Shown piece by piece: positions 1 through 8,073 of a DNA stretch of 64,000 bases. Location: NCBI GenBank assembly GCA_023409535.1, contig JAEYGZ010000039.1:62001-126000 (forward strand). Reading direction: 5' to 3'. The position numbers and the translations under genes are program-made. The notes beneath the pieces were generated by a model, which saw only the letters and a list, made by a program, of their open reading frames with translations, did not search any database and had not been told where the DNA came from. Each line of letters starts with the position of its first letter. Positions within the stretch are counted from its first letter, which is position 1. This stretch comes from Bacillota bacterium (GTDB lineage Bacteria > Bacillota > Clostridia > Lachnospirales > Lachnospiraceae).

Positions 1-1
1 G

Positions 2-1150
2 GTTCCGGACAGTGATTTCTATGGTGTCGCACCGGATGCCGAATTGGTGGTTGTGAAGCTGAAACCTGCGAAGCGCTATCTGAGGGAATTCTTTCGCGTC
101 CCGGATACGGCAAATTGCTATCAGGAAAATGATATTTTATTTGCACTTGATTATGTCGGTGATGTTGCCATTCGTCTAAACCGTCCTCTTGCAATCTGTA
201 TCGCCTTGGGGACGTCTCAGGGAGCCCATGACGGCAGAGGGACCCTGAGCAGCTATTTGTCCCTTCGCGCTGAAACCTTGCAGGTAGGAATCGTAGTAGC
301 CGCGGGGAATGAAGGAAATGCAAGAAGACATTTTTCCGGAACCATAAATCCTGATGTGGGACGTGAGACCATGGAGATCTTTGTGGGGGAAAATGAACCA
401 GGGTTTTCCCTGGAGATATGGGGCAGGTCGCCCGGAACCTTCTCAATTGATATTCAGACCCCCTCCGGCGAATATGTGCCTCAGATTATTCCCCGTCTGG
501 ATGAGAACAGGGACATCACCTTTATATTTGAACCAACACGTATTCTGGTGGATTATCAGTTGATAGAATCCCAGAGCGGGAACCAGATGATACTGGTTCG
601 ATTTACGGATCCAAGCCCTGGGATCTGGAGACTGAATGTATATGGAAGAGGCAGCCTGGCGACCAGTTTTAATGCCTGGCTGCCTATGTCCGGTTTTATT
701 TCCAATGATACTTACTTTATCCGTTCCGACCCATATACCACAATTCTATCCCTGGGCAATGCTACTGTGCCAATTACAGTGACAGCCTATAACCTGGAGG
801 ATGACAGCTTATATCTGGATGCCAGCAGAGGTTATACGGCAACAGGTGCCATCAAGCCTGATATTGCTGCACCCGGCGTGAATATTACTGCTCCGACCAC
901 CGATGGGGGTTTTACAGGAGTGACCGGAACAAGTGCCAGTGCCGCGCATACCGCCGGAGTTGCAGCCTTATTTTTGGAATGGGCGGTTGTAAGAGGCAAT
1001 CAACCGGATGTTAATTCTACAGATATTAAGATATTTATGACACGTGGGGCAAGAAGAGAGCTTGATATACAGTACCCTAACCGGGATTGGGGCTATGGGA
1101 TACTGGATGTATATAATATATTCGATATCTTACGGCCAGGGGCATCCTAA
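2..1150 (+). CDS. S8 (subtilisin-like) peptidase, Csp type, 5'-truncated by window edge
   Basis: The frame is open to the left edge, so this is the C-terminal part of a subtilase; the catalytic Asp and His would lie outside the window. Visible are the oxyanion-hole Asn block (AAGNEGN) and an intact catalytic-Ser block (GTSASAAHTAG). The region between them is a long beta-rich insert like that of Csp germination proteases of clostridia. It is close in sequence to the next gene, so the two are tandem paralogues. In this family Csp proteases process the spore cortex hydrolase or act in germinant sensing; applying that role here is inference. Lachnospiraceae often carry several such S8 genes of unknown role. 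It ends 17 nt before the next start, so the two are probably co-transcribed. Confidence 0.85.
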   Translation, partial: VPDSDFYGVAPDAELVVVKLKPAKRYLREFFRVPDTANCYQENDILFALDYVGDVAIRLNRPLAICIALGTSQGAHDGRGTLSSYLSLRAETLQVGIVVAAGNEGNARRHFSGTINPDVGRETMEIFVGENEPGFSLEIWGRSPGTFSIDIQTPSGEYVPQIIPRLDENRDITFIFEPTRILVDYQLIESQSGNQMILVRFTDPSPGIWRLNVYGRGSLATSFNAWLPMSGFISNDTYFIRSDPYTTILSLGNATVPITVTAYNLEDDSLYLDASRGYTATGAIKPDIAAPGVNITAPTTDGGFTGVTGTSASAAHTAGVAALFLEWAVVRGNQPDVNSTDIKIFMTRGARRELDIQYPNRDWGYGILDVYNIFDILRPGAS

Positions 1151-1167
1151 GGGAGGTGGAACTGATT

Positions 1168-2904
1168 ATGATGTCTGAAAGTATACGCAGAGTTACTTTG
1201 GAGAACAGACAGATCATCACCAGTGAGGATTATATTGATCTAATTGTGGAGTTCAATCAAAATGAGAATCTCCTACGGCGATTTACAGACGGAACCGCGC
1301 AAGTTATGAATGATCGTTATGCAATTGTATATGTACCGGCTGCCAATTTGAATAACCGTTTTATTGCACAATACGGCTATAATGTGCTTCCGTCCTGTTA
1401 TGGACTGATGAGTCAGGTGAGTCTGGAGGCTTCCGGAGTAATACGTCTTCGCCGTACTCCGGTCTTCAATCTCCTGGGAACAGGAGTATTGGTTGGTTTG
1501 ATTGATACCGGTATTGAATATACCAATCCGGCCTTCCTCAATGCAGACGGAACAACAAGAATTGCAGCTATTTGGGATCAGACCATTGAAAGCGACAGGT
1601 TTCCGGAGGATTCCTTCTTTGGAACCGAATATTTAGAGGAGGATATTAATCAGGCACTGCAAAGCGAAGCCCCTCTTGATGTCGTTCCTTCCACTGATGA
1701 AAATGGACATGGGACCATGCTGGCCGGAATTGCAGCCGGCAATGTGGACGATGCAAATAATTTCAGCGGTGTCGTTCCCGCCGCACAGCTTGTCGTTGTA
1801 AAGCTAAAGCAGGCAAAGAATGCATTGAAAGATTTCTATATCATACCGCAAAGTGCTGATGCCTATCAGGAAAATGATATAATGTGGGGGATACAGTATC
1901 TGATCAGTGTAGCCAGAAGACTAAACAGGCCGATGGCTATCTGCGTTGGTTTGGGCTCGTCCCAGGGTTCCCATGACGGAAGAGGAGCTCTGAGCCACTT
2001 CCTATCAGTTGGAGCCGGCTTTCCCGGGATAGCGGCGATCATTGCAGCCGGGAATGAAGGAAATACCAGAAAGCATTATTTTAACAGGATCCAGGCGAAT
2101 TCTGAATCAAGCATTGTTGAATTAAATGTGGGGGAGAATGAAAGCGGATTTACCATGGAGCTTTGGGGTACCGCACCCAACACGTATTCTATCGATATAT
2201 TATCCCCGTCAGGTGAATATATACCGAGAATTGTGGAGGGACTTCAGGTAAACAGAATAATCAGCTTTGTATTTGAACGGACGATTATCTATGTGGATTA
2301 CGAGATGATAGAAGCACAGACGGGAGATCAGGTGATTATGATGCGCTTTCAAACTCCTACCTCCGGAATCTGGAGATTTCAGGTTTATACCAGGGGTGAT
2401 CTGGAGGGTTCCTTTCACATCTGGCTGCCCGTGACCGGCTTTATTTCTCCCAATACTTACTTTGTAGAGTCCGATCCCTACACAACCATAACTTCTCCCG
2501 GAAACTCAATTAATCCGATCACAGTCACGGCTTATAATCCCAGCGCCAATAATAATCTGTATCAGAGTGCCAGCCGGGGATACTCCAGAATTGGTGAGAT
2601 AAAGCCGGATATTGCAGCTCCCGGCGTTAATATTCAGGCACCGGCTTTGCAGGGGGGGTATACCCAGATCTCCGGAACCGGAGCAGCAGCGGCACATTCG
2701 GCCGGGGTAACCGCCATATTGCTGGAATGGGCTATTGTCAGGGGGAATTATCCGGGGGTGGATTCATCAGAAATTAAGAGGTTTCTGATCCGGGGAGCCA
2801 GCCGCAGCCCGAACTTAAGCTATCCAAATCGTGACTGGGGTTATGGAATTCTTGATATTTATAATGTATTTGATATATTAAGAGCCAATGTACAGGAGGG
2901 TTAG
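1168..2904 (+). CDS. S8 peptidase-like protein, Csp type, catalytic Ser replaced by Gly (candidate pseudoprotease)
   Basis: 578 aa. An open frame extends upstream to a GTG at 1156, but GGGAGGTGG at 1151-1159 sits 8 nt before ATG 1168, which decides the start. Subtilase landmarks are Asp113 (LIDTG), His181 (NGHGT) and oxyanion Asn296 (AAGNEGN). The block that should read GTSxA instead reads GTGAAAAHSAG, so position 505 is Gly where the nucleophile Ser belongs. The upstream paralogue keeps its Ser. In Clostridioides difficile CspA and CspC are known pseudoproteases that work in germinant sensing beside the active CspB; an active/inactive pair here fits that pattern but is inference. No signal peptide is visible, as for Csp proteins packaged in spores. 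Confidence 0.88.
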   Translation: MMSESIRRVTLENRQIITSEDYIDLIVEFNQNENLLRRFTDGTAQVMNDRYAIVYVPAANLNNRFIAQYGYNVLPSCYGLMSQVSLEASGVIRLRRTPVFNLLGTGVLVGLIDTGIEYTNPAFLNADGTTRIAAIWDQTIESDRFPEDSFFGTEYLEEDINQALQSEAPLDVVPSTDENGHGTMLAGIAAGNVDDANNFSGVVPAAQLVVVKLKQAKNALKDFYIIPQSADAYQENDIMWGIQYLISVARRLNRPMAICVGLGSSQGSHDGRGALSHFLSVGAGFPGIAAIIAAGNEGNTRKHYFNRIQANSESSIVELNVGENESGFTMELWGTAPNTYSIDILSPSGEYIPRIVEGLQVNRIISFVFERTIIYVDYEMIEAQTGDQVIMMRFQTPTSGIWRFQVYTRGDLEGSFHIWLPVTGFISPNTYFVESDPYTTITSPGNSINPITVTAYNPSANNNLYQSASRGYSRIGEIKPDIAAPGVNIQAPALQGGYTQISGTGAAAAHSAGVTAILLEWAIVRGNYPGVDSSEIKRFLIRGASRSPNLSYPNRDWGYGILDIYNVFDILRANVQEG

Positions 2905-2956
2905 ACATAATATTGGTTAAAATATAATTAGAAGCATTAGAGATTGAAGTAATCAG

Positions 2957-2985
2957 TTGCGGTTTCCCGTTATATGTAATATGAT
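2957..2985 (+). promoter_or_regulatory. Possible sigma-A promoter for the LiaF-like gene
   Basis: TTGCGG (2957-2962), 17 nt, then TATGAT (2980-2985), in the 237-nt gap before the gene that starts at 3142. The -35 is weak. The rest of the gap shows only AT-rich sequence. Confidence 0.35.
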
Positions 2986-3141
2986 GAATTTAGAAAAAGA
3001 TACATCATATTATGTCAAAAAGGTATGATAGATTGCACAATAACAATAATATCCTGTTTTGTACAATTTAAACACATCATTGAAGGATGTGTCCTTTTGA
3101 CATTTACATTATATTTTATTTGAGTGGGAGGATTAAAACAC

Positions 3142-3849
3142 ATGAGAAACAAGCTATCAAATGTTCTATGGGGACTTTTCTTCGTGATTATAGGCGTTGG
3201 AATTGCAGGAAATGTTATGGACCTGTGGAACTTTCACCTGTTCTTTGACGGATGGTGGACCTTACTTATCATTATCCCTTGTTTTATCGGCATGATTCAG
3301 TCGGGCTTCGGAACAGGCTCTACCATCGGCTTTATCGTTGGTGTCTTATTGCTGTTAGGCTATCAGGTAAATCTGAGATTTAGCGTATGGGAACTGGTTG
3401 TCCCTGCCATTTTGGTATTTATCGGAATACGGATTATTTTCCAGGGAGCATTTCGCAGAAAGCCGAATTTTGATCAGAGCTATACGACGGGGACTTCACA
3501 GGGTCAGGAATATACCTATTCCGGAGCTCCCAGATCCGAATACAGCGCGATCTTCAGCAGTAACCGCATCCATATTACGGATCAGTTTTACAGTACCAGT
3601 GTGAGTGCTATCTTCGGCGGACTTGTTCTTGACCTGAGAGAGGCAATCATTACCGGGGACTGTGAAATCAACGCACAGGCAATCTTTGGCGGAATCGATA
3701 TCTATCTGCCACAGGGTGTGAAGGTGAAGATCAGTAATGTTCCTATCTTCGGAGGGATCAGTAACAAGCATCCGCAGCCGGCAGATACGGCTGCACCGAC
3801 TGTTTATCTGAATTCCACCTGCATGTTTGGAGGGATTGATATAAAATGA
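3142..3849 (+). CDS. LiaF-like membrane protein with C-terminal beta domain
   Basis: 235 aa. GGGAGGA at 3126-3132 precedes ATG 3142, so the earlier GTG at 3124 is not used. The N-terminal ~100 residues form about four hydrophobic segments (LWGLFFVIIGVGIAG, WWTLLIIIPCFIGMI, IGFIVGVLLLLG, LVVPAILVFIGIRII). The soluble C-terminal part repeats the IFGG motif (AIFGGLVLDL, AIFGGIDIYL, PIFGGISN, MFGGIDI), typical of the LiaF/VraT C-terminal domain of cell-envelope stress systems. It overlaps the next gene by ATGA, so translation is coupled. No LiaRS two-component genes are adjacent, so a link to antibiotic stress rests on family resemblance only. Confidence 0.8.
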   Translation: MRNKLSNVLWGLFFVIIGVGIAGNVMDLWNFHLFFDGWWTLLIIIPCFIGMIQSGFGTGSTIGFIVGVLLLLGYQVNLRFSVWELVVPAILVFIGIRIIFQGAFRRKPNFDQSYTTGTSQGQEYTYSGAPRSEYSAIFSSNRIHITDQFYSTSVSAIFGGLVLDLREAIITGDCEINAQAIFGGIDIYLPQGVKVKISNVPIFGGISNKHPQPADTAAPTVYLNSTCMFGGIDIK

Positions 3850-4727
3850 ACGGTTTTCAGCGAGTAATTAAATATTGTGCCATCGCTCTTGCCATCGTTC
3901 TTGCCATTGGGATTATCTCTCTGGTTGTGAAAATAACCCTTGGAATTGTCACAATCACCACCGGCGGTGCGATGATCAGCAAATATGCCAATAATGAGGA
4001 GTTTGACACGGTTGATGTTACCGATACCTTCGATTATGTGAAGAGCCTTGATATCGACCACTCCACAGGGGAATTAATTATTCGGACAGGCGATACCTTT
4101 AAAGTTGAGGCGATTAATGTATTCCCTAACGACTTTGAAGCAGAGGTAAAAGGAGACGGCAGACTGGTGATCAGCGACGGTAAGGCGGGCTTCCGCTTTT
4201 TTGGAATACATTTCAACGGCATCAGCAGTCCCAGATCGAAAATAACGGTCTATCTTCCGGAGGATTTTATTGCGGAGGAGGCACTGATCGACTCGGGAGC
4301 CGGTACGGTGACGGTGGAGGGACTGCAAACAGATTACCTTTATATATCAGCCGGTGCCGGTAATATCAGGTGTGAGGATATCATTGCGGATAAGGCAAAA
4401 ATTGAAGGCGGGGTGGGCGGCATGACCCTAAGCGATGTGGAGCTTAACAATGCCAGCTTTGACAATGGTGTGGGCAATTTGAATATTACGGGTATTCTTA
4501 CCGGAGATAGCAGTCTGGATTGCGGTGTCGGTGCGGTTCGCCTTGATCTTACGGGCGAGGTCGACGACTATGATCTGAAGGTTGATACCGGCGTCGGAGC
4601 CGTCAGAGTCAATGGAGTAAAGGTTGGCGAAGACAGCGGCAGAAATCCTTCGGCAGAGAATTCAATCAGAATCGACGGCGGTGTCGGTGAAGTCAGAATA
4701 AATATTGAAAGCAATTTCCAAAAATAG
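3846..4727 (+). CDS. Membrane-anchored DUF4097-like beta-repeat protein (LiaG-like)
   Basis: 293 aa. One N-terminal membrane segment (about residues 8-38, ALAIVLAIGIISLVVKITLGIV) is followed by an extracytoplasmic domain of short repeated beta strands rich in Gly-Val-Gly (GGVGGM, NGVGNL, CGVGAVRL, TGVGAVRV, GGVGEVRI), as in the DUF4097/adhesin-like family. It starts inside the stop of the LiaF-like gene (ATGA), so the two form an operon and probably a pair at the membrane. Molecular function is not known for this family. Confidence 0.75.
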   Translation: MNGFQRVIKYCAIALAIVLAIGIISLVVKITLGIVTITTGGAMISKYANNEEFDTVDVTDTFDYVKSLDIDHSTGELIIRTGDTFKVEAINVFPNDFEAEVKGDGRLVISDGKAGFRFFGIHFNGISSPRSKITVYLPEDFIAEEALIDSGAGTVTVEGLQTDYLYISAGAGNIRCEDIIADKAKIEGGVGGMTLSDVELNNASFDNGVGNLNITGILTGDSSLDCGVGAVRLDLTGEVDDYDLKVDTGVGAVRVNGVKVGEDSGRNPSAENSIRIDGGVGEVRINIESNFQK

Positions 4728-4756
4728 TTGCAATAATCGCATACAAATATTAAAAT
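4728..4756 (+). promoter_or_regulatory. Possible sigma-A promoter for the carboxypeptidase gene
   Basis: TTGCAA (4728-4733), 17 nt, TAAAAT (4751-4756). The expected start of transcription is just before the inverted repeat at 4773-4805. Confidence 0.45.
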
Positions 4757-4772
4757 AAGAAAAAATAGTAGT

Positions 4773-4805
4773 GGGGACGTTTACAACAAAATGCATAACG
4801 TCCCC
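4773..4805. other. Inverted repeat GGGGACGTT...AACGTCCCC
   Basis: Perfect 9-bp arms (4773-4781 and 4797-4805) with a 15-nt loop, between the DUF4097 gene and the carboxypeptidase gene. There is no T-tract on the plus strand. It could be a weak terminator for the upstream operon or a structure in the downstream leader. Confidence 0.4.
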
Positions 4806-4908
4806 CCTATTTGTCAGTCTGTATGGAGGATAGTTTGCTCCGTACATGAATCTTGTAGCAGTGTGTGTTCTTGGCACGAGCTAAATATCTAATGGATGGA
4901 GATCGAGA

Positions 4909-6222
4909 ATGAGCAGAAAGAGTGTCCTGGGACTAGTCTTGTTTGCATGCCTCATTACCACGGGATTATTCGTGGGTGCAACCTATATGATGCACTTAGA
5001 GAGTGCCAGCTTACAGGATAACCAGATGCCGGCCCCAACACTTACCGCAGATGAATCGGATGATGGCGAAGCGATTGATACGGTCAACGATACTACTGAT
5101 ACGACAGATAATGAAGCAGCTGAGACAGGCGATAATGAAGTTGTTGATACAGGTGATAATAAAGGTACTGATACGGGCAATGATGTTGCTGATGAGGCCG
5201 ATAAGGAAGGTACTGATATGGCCGATGCCGGAACCGGGGAACCATGGTTGTCGGCAAATCCAAGTGATACCGGTGTATCGGATACAGCTTCTACGGATGA
5301 GACCTTCAGTACTTCGGTAGGAGCGGCAGCTGCGCCTGAGCTGATCCTGGATAGTGAGAAAGTGGATTATATGTCCTATATCCCGGAGATGGCAATAGAC
5401 AGTCAGTTAGAAGCAGCTCTGGATATCTCTAATCCAAGCATCAGTGTTGATGCTGCGGCTGCAATACTATTTGATGCGAATACCAAAAAGGTTCTTTATT
5501 ATAAAGACGCTGTCGTGCCCATGTTTCCGGCCAGTACTGCAAAGCTTCTCACCACGCTTACGGCGTTAAAACGGTGCGGACTGGAGGAGCAAGTAACCGT
5601 TGGGGACGAGATTACCATGATTGCAACCGATTCAACAACAGCTTACTTACAGCAGGGAGAGATTTTAACGATTAAAAATCTGCTGTCAGCAATGCTTTTA
5701 CCCTCCGGCAATGATGCCGCTTATGTTACGGCTGCCTATGTGGGGAGAAAATCCCTTCAGAACCCGCAGGCTGCGAAAGAGGAGGCGATTGCGGAATTTG
5801 TACGGCTGATGAATCTGGAGGCAGCGGAGCTGGGAGTGAAGAATTCCTGCTTTAAGACACCGGATGGGTATGATGCGATTGGACAGTATACAACCGCTTA
5901 TGATATGGGACTGATTGGGATCGCAGCTGCGGAAAATGATATTATTACGGAGGTTTGCCTGAAAAGCAGCTCACGTAATGTTCTGGTCAGCGGTGAAGAT
6001 GTCACCTGGACGAATACGAATAAGCTGATTACCAGATACAGCGGGCAGTATTATTCTAATGCAATCGGATTAAAAACCGGCACCAGTACCATGGCCGGCA
6101 GATGTCTGATTGGTGCCGCAGAGGATGGGGAGAAGAAAGTAGTCTGTGTTATTATGGACTCCAGTGCGACAGGACGCTGGGAAGACGCGATAACACTGTT
6201 AAAATATGGACTTAATCATTAG
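4909..6222 (+). CDS. D-alanyl-D-alanine carboxypeptidase (S11 family, DacA-like)
   Basis: 437 aa. It trims the terminal D-Ala of peptidoglycan stem peptides outside the membrane. The penicillin-binding motifs are S209-T-A-K212, S266-G-N268 and K389-T-G391. An N-terminal signal/anchor (about residues 5-27) is followed by an unusual linker of roughly 70 residues, about positions 45-115, made almost only of Asp, Thr, Glu, Asn, Gly and Ala, before the catalytic domain. The usual C-terminal amphipathic anchor domain of DacA is missing, so the N-terminal helix is probably the only membrane attachment. The gene looks monocistronic. The acidic linker may span the wall or be slippage-generated; both are inference. 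Confidence 0.9.
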   Translation: MSRKSVLGLVLFACLITTGLFVGATYMMHLESASLQDNQMPAPTLTADESDDGEAIDTVNDTTDTTDNEAAETGDNEVVDTGDNKGTDTGNDVADEADKEGTDMADAGTGEPWLSANPSDTGVSDTASTDETFSTSVGAAAAPELILDSEKVDYMSYIPEMAIDSQLEAALDISNPSISVDAAAAILFDANTKKVLYYKDAVVPMFPASTAKLLTTLTALKRCGLEEQVTVGDEITMIATDSTTAYLQQGEILTIKNLLSAMLLPSGNDAAYVTAAYVGRKSLQNPQAAKEEAIAEFVRLMNLEAAELGVKNSCFKTPDGYDAIGQYTTAYDMGLIGIAAAENDIITEVCLKSSSRNVLVSGEDVTWTNTNKLITRYSGQYYSNAIGLKTGTSTMAGRCLIGAAEDGEKKVVCVIMDSSATGRWEDAITLLKYGLNH

Positions 6223-6289
6223 CAATTGACCGACCCGATAGCGATGTTGGGTTGAATACAGGGCATAAGCCCGGACATAGGGGGAATAT

Positions 6290-7387
6290 ATGGACCAGAA
6301 CGAAAACCAACAGAACGAAAACCAGCAACACATAAACCAACAATATGAAGACCAACAGTATGAAAGTCAACAGCACGAAGCGCAACAGAACGAATATAAT
6401 AGCCAGCAATTCAATAACCAGCAGACGGTTAATCAATGGAACAATGGCCAGGTTTATTATCACCAGCCCTATAGTGAGCAACCCTTTATCGAGCACCAGG
6501 ACCACAGGATAATCAGTAATACGGCACTGGGTTTATTCATTATGGGATTAGCAGTTGTAATATCACAAATCGTAGCTACAAGCATAGCGGTTGCCATCAA
6601 GGTTGACATTTTTGAGACCGGTTGGTTCGGCTGGGCGTTGACTGCCTTTTCAATGATTGCCGTCGGCTTACCCACCTTCTATCTGATGTCCAGAAAAATA
6701 CCGGATTCACCCAAAGGAGAGGTAATCCGTTTAAAGCCCCTCGCTTTCTTGGGGATATTTCTGGTCTGTACGGCGGCAATGTATATCACTAATTTCTTCA
6801 GCGTGTTTTTAACCTTTTTAATCGCACTTTTGAAGGGTCAGAACTACACGGATCTCAATCCGCTTAACGAAATGTTCACGGGAAGCAATTATATTTTGAC
6901 ACTGCTTTATGCCTCCGTTGCGGCTCCCATTGTGGAAGAGCTTATCTTTCGTAAGCTGTTGTTAAATAAGCTTCGAAGATACGGGGATGTTCCGGCAATC
7001 CTTATGTGCGGTATAGCCTTTGGTTTGTTTCACATGAATTTAGCCCAGTTTTTCTATGCAACCGCACTGGGTATGATATTTTCTTACATCACTATTAGAA
7101 CCAATACCATACGGTATAGTATCCTTTTGCATATCATGATTAATTTTATCGGTGCTGCAATTACACCTTTTGCCACAAAGCCGAATATGCTTGTATCCGT
7201 AATTATGGTAATGTGGGTATTCTCCTCTATTGCAGCAGGCGTAGTGATATTTATCCTGAATATCAGGAAGATACGTCTTTATCGCGGGATACCCATGCAA
7301 AAGAAGTCAAAATATTTCCTTAACCCGGGAACAATACTGTATACGCTGTTTTGTCTTGTCATGATTGTAATAGCCACCTTAGGTTAG
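6290..7387 (+). CDS. CPBP-family intramembrane metalloprotease with Q/N-rich N-terminus
   Basis: 365 aa. The C-terminal part holds the Abi/CAAX-like membrane protease motifs: E216-E217-x3-R221, F244-x3-H248 and H281-x3-N285, all three intact, within about seven or eight hydrophobic segments. The first ~65 residues are a cytoplasmic tail made of near-repeats of Asn-Gln-Gln, Glu-Asn-Gln-Gln and Tyr-Glu-x-Gln-Gln, which is very unusual for the family. Substrate is unknown; CPBP proteins in Bacillota are variously linked to protein prenyl processing, bacteriocin immunity or signalling. The reading frame opposite the Q/N tract is a shadow of its composition. Confidence 0.85.
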   Translation: MDQNENQQNENQQHINQQYEDQQYESQQHEAQQNEYNSQQFNNQQTVNQWNNGQVYYHQPYSEQPFIEHQDHRIISNTALGLFIMGLAVVISQIVATSIAVAIKVDIFETGWFGWALTAFSMIAVGLPTFYLMSRKIPDSPKGEVIRLKPLAFLGIFLVCTAAMYITNFFSVFLTFLIALLKGQNYTDLNPLNEMFTGSNYILTLLYASVAAPIVEELIFRKLLLNKLRRYGDVPAILMCGIAFGLFHMNLAQFFYATALGMIFSYITIRTNTIRYSILLHIMINFIGAAITPFATKPNMLVSVIMVMWVFSSIAAGVVIFILNIRKIRLYRGIPMQKKSKYFLNPGTILYTLFCLVMIVIATLG

Positions 7388-7393
7388 AAAAAG

Positions 7394-7468
7394 AGGCTGC
7401 CGCAGAACTACTACGAGGGCGCAGGGAAAAAATCTTCTCTCTGCTGCGCAGTGCTTCTGTGACAGCCT
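7394..7468. terminator. Composite hairpin between convergent genes
   Basis: Outer arms AGGCTGCCGCAGAA (7394-7407) and TTCTGTGACAGCCT (7455-7468) pair with two mismatches. An inner stem GCGCAG/CTGCGC lies within the loop. It separates the convergent CPBP and YbjQ genes and probably terminates both. Confidence 0.55.
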
Positions 7469-7489
7469 TATTTATACCAGGGTTATCAT

Positions 7490-7810
7490 CTACCGAATTC
7501 TTACGGCGGTTCCGGATGCGGTTACCATCAGCATGCCGTTATTGGAGCCGAGTACCTCATAATCAATGTCAACACCGACTACGGCATCTGCTCCCATTTG
7601 AGAAGCCCGTTGTGACATTTCCTGCATAGCCTGTTCTCTGGCTCTGATCAATTCGTCCTCATAGGTTCCGGAACGGCCGCCAAAGAAATTAGACAGGCCT
7701 GCAGCCAGGTCCTTTACAAAATCTACACCGGAGATCACTTCTCCGAATACAATACCAAGATAATCTGTAACTTGTTTTCCTTCGATGGAAGGGGTTGTTG
7801 TGATAATCAT
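7490..7810 (-). CDS. YbjQ/UPF0145 family protein
   Basis: 106 aa, on the minus strand, with TAAGGAGGAAATAA just before its ATG. The sequence has the family pattern: an N-terminal MIITTTPSIEGK, then LGIVFGEVISGVDFVKDL, a helix with AREQAMQEM, and a closing GADAVVGVDIDYEVLG and MVTASGTAVRI. Length matches the family. YbjQ proteins are small cytoplasmic pentamer-forming proteins, sometimes labelled heavy-metal-binding, without a settled function. It is convergent with the CPBP gene. Confidence 0.88.
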   Translation of the reverse strand: MIITTTPSIEGKQVTDYLGIVFGEVISGVDFVKDLAAGLSNFFGGRSGTYEDELIRAREQAMQEMSQRASQMGADAVVGVDIDYEVLGSNNGMLMVTASGTAVRIR

Positions 7811-8073
7811 TTATTTCCTCCTTATATTTTTATAGCTTAAGCATACTCTGCCACTAATTGCAGGTGCTGTCAAGAGGTGCCTGGGCTGAAAAGCCGACAT
7901 TTAATGTAGTTTTAACATGGCATTTATTTTGTATTAATCCGATGCTCACAAACTGATTGCATCGTAATGTTCACCGGTTTCATAGTATCATGAAGAACAA
8001 AAAACAAATTAAAATAATACATGGCAAACTTAACCGGAATGAACTATGATGTTCGTAGAAAGGAGATTAATTT

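Noticed and set aside
3097..3125. TTGACA box 40 nt before the LiaF-like gene
   Set aside because: No usable -10 at 16-18 nt; the TATATT nearby is only 7 nt away. The 2957 pair fits better.
6212..6505. Minus-strand ORF of Val/Leu repeats
   Set aside because: It is the complement of the Q/N-rich coding tract and has no ribosome site.
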